From contig CAJTUC010000003.1 in assembly GCA_910579395.1 (NCBI GenBank), positions 124,001-188,000 on the forward strand: a stretch of 64,000 nucleotides of DNA, in the 5' to 3' direction. The notes beneath the pieces are model-generated. The model was not told where the DNA came from. It was given only the letters and a program-made list of their open reading frames with translations, and did no database searches. Below are positions 61,232 to 64,000 of the stretch, one piece after another. Position 1 is the first letter of the stretch. The number at the start of each line of letters is the position of its first letter. This DNA is from an uncultured Lachnospiraceae bacterium (GTDB lineage Bacteria; Bacillota; Clostridia; Lachnospirales; Lachnospiraceae). The translations under genes were made by a program, and so were the position numbers.

Positions 61232-62179
61232 ATGTTTAGAATATGCTTTGTTGGACTTGGGTCGATTGGAAAGAGACATATCAAAAATGTGGTTTATCTT
61301 TTAAATCAGAGAGAACGGGCTTATGAAATTGATGCTGTAAGAAGTACAGAAAAACCGATATCCCCTGAAATAAGTAGTCTGGTAAATCATTTGTATCATA
61401 ATGTGGAAGAATTGCAGGGAGAGTATGATATCATTTTTATTACAAATCCCACAGTCTGTCATTATGATACAATAAAACGGTTTATGCCATATGCAAAGCA
61501 TATGTTTATTGAAAAACCAGTATTTCATGAATATGTTGAAAGTATTGATCAGTTAAATCTTAATCCGGACGGGGTTCATTATGTTGCCTGCCCTCTGCGG
61601 TATAGTGCGGTTTTACAGGAATTAAAAGAACGATTGAAGGGCGAGAAAGTTTACTCTGTGCGTGCTATCTCATCTTCTTATCTGCCCGATTGGCGCGTGG
61701 GAGTGGATTATAGGCATGTTTATAGTGCACATAAAAATATGGGCGGAGGAGTTACGCTTGATTTGATACATGAATTAGATTATGTCGTCTGGTTATTTGG
61801 CTTACCGGATTGGAGTTATCATTTGTGTGACAAGTTTTCCGAATTGGATATTGATAGCGATGATCTGTCGATATATCTTTTAAAATATCCGGATAAAGCA
61901 GTCGAAATACATACAGACTATTTTGGACGGGAAGGTGTCAGGAAACTGGAATTGTACTGTAGGGATTATGTTATCGAAGCTGATTTGCTTCATAATACAC
62001 TAAAATATATGTACGGGAAAGGGAATACAGAGAGTGTGAATATAACGGAAAATGATATATACTTGCAGGAGATGAAGGCGTTTTTTGCTATGATAGAAGG
62101 AAAAAGAAATAATGATAATGATATTATATATGCAAATGAGATTCTGAAAATTGCAATAGATAATTCGTTTATGAAGTGA
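61232..62179 (+). CDS. Gfo/Idh/MocA-family oxidoreductase
   Basis: 315 residues. The N-terminal Rossmann domain has FVGLGSIGKRHIKNV (~6), FITNPTVCHYDTI (~69) and FIEKPVF (~92, the conserved EKP). GGGVTLDLIHELDYVVWLFG (~170) matches the H-x-x-D/D-x-x-x-W region of the catalytic domain. These NAD(P)-dependent enzymes oxidise or reduce a sugar hydroxyl, often at C3 of a nucleotide sugar or in aminodeoxy sugar pathways. It follows ptmE by 23 bases and may belong to the same sugar route; PtmF-like roles are known from Campylobacter legionaminic acid clusters, but this link is tentative. Confidence 0.85.
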   Translation: MFRICFVGLGSIGKRHIKNVVYLLNQRERAYEIDAVRSTEKPISPEISSLVNHLYHNVEELQGEYDIIFITNPTVCHYDTIKRFMPYAKHMFIEKPVFHEYVESIDQLNLNPDGVHYVACPLRYSAVLQELKERLKGEKVYSVRAISSSYLPDWRVGVDYRHVYSAHKNMGGGVTLDLIHELDYVVWLFGLPDWSYHLCDKFSELDIDSDDLSIYLLKYPDKAVEIHTDYFGREGVRKLELYCRDYVIEADLLHNTLKYMYGKGNTESVNITENDIYLQEMKAFFAMIEGKRNNDNDIIYANEILKIAIDNSFMK

Positions 62180-62214
62180 ATTTTTTAATTATTATTGCGA
62201 AAAAGGAGAAAACA

Positions 62215-63270
62215 ATGGATTACAATAAAAAAATAATATTGTATGGCTTGTCAATGTTTAAAGATAATGTTATCAGAATGTTGGGTGATAAATATGGGTC
62301 CTGGGAAAACGCAAAAGAACATATTTTATTTTTCTCTGATTCTAACAGTTTATATTGGGGGGGGGTATACTGCGGAATTGATATAAAAGCTCCGTCGGAG
62401 ATATTAAATTATCCTGATGCGGTAGTTTGTATTTTATCCTATAAATTTGATGTTATTAACCGAGATTTGCGTAGATCAGGAGTAAAAAATGAGATTTACA
62501 TGACGCCTTTTTTAATATATCGAACATATTATGATCTGGAATTGGGGAAAAAGTTTATTAATAAGCATGAGGATGAAATTATTGAGTTATATCAACAAAA
62601 CGATTCGTATACCGTGAATTTATTAAAACATATTATTAACGAAAGAAAAAGCGGAAAGGAGGAGTTTCAGAAAGTTGAATTGTTTGAAGGACTATCCGAA
62701 GTTGGAGAATATTTTTATGATGATGGTTTAAATTGTGCAGGGGAAAAAACATGGATTGATGTAGGCGCTTATACTGGTGATTCAATAGAGTTGGCATATA
62801 AGAGGTTTGGAGATTCTATTAAAAAGTATTATGCGTTAGAACCAAGTAAAAATAATATTAATGCATTAAGGAATACAATAGATAGATTACAAATATCAAA
62901 TAAATCTGAAATATTAGAATATGGTCTTGGTAGCGAGGAAAGGATAGAGTATTTTAATGAAAATGGACCATTATCGAATGTCGATAATGAAAATGGTAGC
63001 GAAGCGATACAGATTAAACCTCTTGATTTGTTAAATTTATGTATAGTAGGAACACCATATATAAAGATGGATATTGAGGGAGCTGAGATGTCGGCATTAA
63101 AAGGTATGAAAAATTTTATCTCTGAAAAAAGACCGTACCTTGCTGTCTGCGTATACCATAGAATAGAAGATATTTTAGCGGTGCCATCTTATATCAGGGA
63201 GATTGATAGAAATTACAGATTTTATTTGCGGGCGGGTATGCATACAGAGTGTTATGCGATACCTAAATAA
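62215..63270 (+). CDS. FkbM-family methyltransferase with N-terminal extension, with poly-G tract
   Basis: 351 residues. The first ~165 residues form a Rossmann-like extension (IILYGLSMFKDNVIRML; VVCILSYKFDVINRDLR). The FkbM domain follows: TWIDVGAYTGDSIELAYKR (~180), YYALEPSKNNINALRNT (~203), YIKMDIEGAEMSALKGM (~281). A G9 run (62357-62365) encodes LYWGGVY near codon 50; in frame as sequenced (ON), and a shift would abolish the enzyme. ATG 62215 is six bases after AAGGAG; an upstream in-frame codon at 62176 overlaps the previous gene. Confidence 0.88.
   Translation: MDYNKKIILYGLSMFKDNVIRMLGDKYGSWENAKEHILFFSDSNSLYWGGVYCGIDIKAPSEILNYPDAVVCILSYKFDVINRDLRRSGVKNEIYMTPFLIYRTYYDLELGKKFINKHEDEIIELYQQNDSYTVNLLKHIINERKSGKEEFQKVELFEGLSEVGEYFYDDGLNCAGEKTWIDVGAYTGDSIELAYKRFGDSIKKYYALEPSKNNINALRNTIDRLQISNKSEILEYGLGSEERIEYFNENGPLSNVDNENGSEAIQIKPLDLLNLCIVGTPYIKMDIEGAEMSALKGMKNFISEKRPYLAVCVYHRIEDILAVPSYIREIDRNYRFYLRAGMHTECYAIPK
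62357..62365 (+). repeat. Poly-G tract (G9), gene in frame
   Basis: Nine G encode Trp-Gly-Gly-Val in the N-terminal extension of the FkbM gene. A slip would remove nearly the whole protein. Confidence 0.85.
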
Positions 63271-63290
63271 CTAAGTGAGGAGTAATAAAT

Positions 63291-64000
63291 ATGAAAATAG
63301 GATACTTTGCAGATGGTCCCTGGGGACATAAGGCATTCGAAAAGATAATGTCTGATGATTCCTTGAAAATAAAATTTGTCATGGTAAGATATGATAAGAG
63401 AGATGCGGTGTTAATAGAATTGGCAGAAAAAAATAGAATACCTGTAGAATTAAGCAGAAATATTAATTCTAAGGAATTCATAAATCAAGTCAAGAAGTAT
63501 GAGGCTGATTTATTTGTTTCCATGTCGTTCAATCAGATATTCAAATCGGAAATGATAAATCTCCCCCGATATAAGACGATAAACTGTCATGCGGGGAAAT
63601 TGCCTTTTTACAGAGGGAGAAATATACTGAATTGGGCATTGATCAATGATGAAAAAGAGTTTGGAATAACGGTTCATTATGTGGATGAAGGAATTGATAC
63701 CGGAGATATTATTTTACAGGAAACGTATCCGATCACGGATGAAGATAATTATGGCACATTGCTTGCCAGAGCTTATGATGGCTGTGCAGATGTTCTCTAT
63801 CGTGCAATCAAAATGATTCAAAATAATGAAGTTAAACCAGTTAAACAACAAGATATTCATCCGGTCGGTATGTATTGCGGAATGCGTATTCCTGGTGACG
63901 AGATTATTGACTGGAATCAGACAAGCAGAGAAATCTTTAATTTTATCAGGGCATTATGTGTGCCGGGACCGCAGGCATCGTCGTGGATAGATGGAGAAAG
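63291..64000 (+). CDS. Formyltransferase-like protein (methionyl-tRNA formyltransferase fold), 3' end outside window
   Basis: ATG 63291 is eight bases after GAGGAG and the frame stays open to the window end (236 residues seen). MKIGYFADGPWGHKAFEKIM starts the folate-binding Rossmann fold. The catalytic Asn-His-Asp triad is visible in INCHAGKLPFYRGRN (~98) and VDEGIDTGDII (~131). Family members transfer a formyl group from N10-formyl-tetrahydrofolate to an amino group of a nucleotide sugar (e.g. 4-amino-4,6-dideoxy sugars) or arginine-/ArnA-like substrates. With LegB and a PtmE-like enzyme nearby, formylation of an aminodeoxy sugar is likely. Confidence 0.85.
   Translation, partial: MKIGYFADGPWGHKAFEKIMSDDSLKIKFVMVRYDKRDAVLIELAEKNRIPVELSRNINSKEFINQVKKYEADLFVSMSFNQIFKSEMINLPRYKTINCHAGKLPFYRGRNILNWALINDEKEFGITVHYVDEGIDTGDIILQETYPITDEDNYGTLLARAYDGCADVLYRAIKMIQNNEVKPVKQQDIHPVGMYCGMRIPGDEIIDWNQTSREIFNFIRALCVPGPQASSWIDGE

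Noticed and set aside
1..64000. CRISPR arrays, tRNA or rRNA genes, phage genes or integrase attachment sites
   Set aside because: No regularly spaced repeats, no tRNA-like cloverleaf and no integrase or phage structural gene were recognised on either strand.

Overview
The window is one long, almost gapless surface-polysaccharide (glycan) biosynthesis and export locus. Every convincing gene lies on the + strand. The organism looks like a low-to-moderate G+C Firmicute of class Clostridia, most likely Lachnospiraceae-like: AGGAGG-type ribosome binding sites, frequent TTG and GTG starts, AT-rich codon use, sigma-A-like promoters. This is inference; no rRNA or housekeeping marker is present. The first ~4 kb is visibly more G+C-rich than the rest, and 15-64 kb is strongly AT-rich apart from the patch around gmd, so the locus looks mosaic.

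Layout. 0-8.9 kb: end of a membrane protein, a TagA/WecG-GT4 fusion, a GT4, a radical-SAM enzyme, a PglK/MsbA-like ABC exporter, a GT-D enzyme and a GT4. 8.9-17.1 kb: a large GT-C-like membrane protein, a dolichyl-phosphate-mannose-synthase-like GT2 with its DUF2304 partner, GT4s, a GDP-4-keto-6-deoxy-mannose reductase (rmd-like) behind a good promoter, and an AraC-type regulator. 17.1-21.8 kb: Wzm/Wzt O-antigen-type ABC transporter and an 870-residue multidomain glycosyltransferase. 21.9-23.55 kb: an IS110-family (IS1111-type) insertion sequence with a long, highly structured 3' non-coding region that looks like a bridge RNA/seekRNA. 23.6-32 kb: two more GT-C-like membrane proteins, an FkbM-like protein, and an MBOAT/AlgJ-like O-acetylation pair. 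32-41.2 kb: a CDP-sugar module (rfbF, rfbG, a reductase-like SDR) with three carbon-carbon-bond enzymes (HMGL-like aldolase, acetolactate-synthase-like and DXS-like ThDP enzymes) and a GtrB/GtrA-like pair. This composition suggests a C-branched deoxy sugar. 41.2-58.5 kb: gmd and a long series of glycosyltransferases, fucosyltransferase-like enzymes, methyltransferases, an acyltransferase and a second radical-SAM enzyme. 58.5-64 kb: LegB-type dehydratase, serine-acetyltransferase-like enzyme, PtmE-like nucleotidyltransferase, Gfo/Idh oxidoreductase, FkbM methyltransferase and a truncated formyltransferase.

How it works together (inference). Cytosolic enzymes make GDP-, CDP- and possibly GDP-amino sugars. 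GT2/GT4/GT11-type enzymes assemble them on a lipid carrier. Wzm/Wzt and/or the PglK-like ABC protein export the glycan. GtrA/GtrB-like and GT-C proteins could add residues outside the cell, and MBOAT, acyltransferase-3, FkbM and formyltransferase enzymes decorate it.

The most striking feature is a set of seven poly-G tracts (8-9 G), all inside coding regions between 31.6 and 62.4 kb and all at Gly-Gly or Gly-Gly-Gly positions. Four genes are in frame as sequenced. Three (rfbF, an FkbM-like gene, a serine-acetyltransferase-like gene) are out of frame exactly at the tract. This is the signature of slipped-strand phase variation of a polysaccharide structure, in a bacterial group where this mechanism is not the textbook one. 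Homopolymer sequencing error must be excluded.
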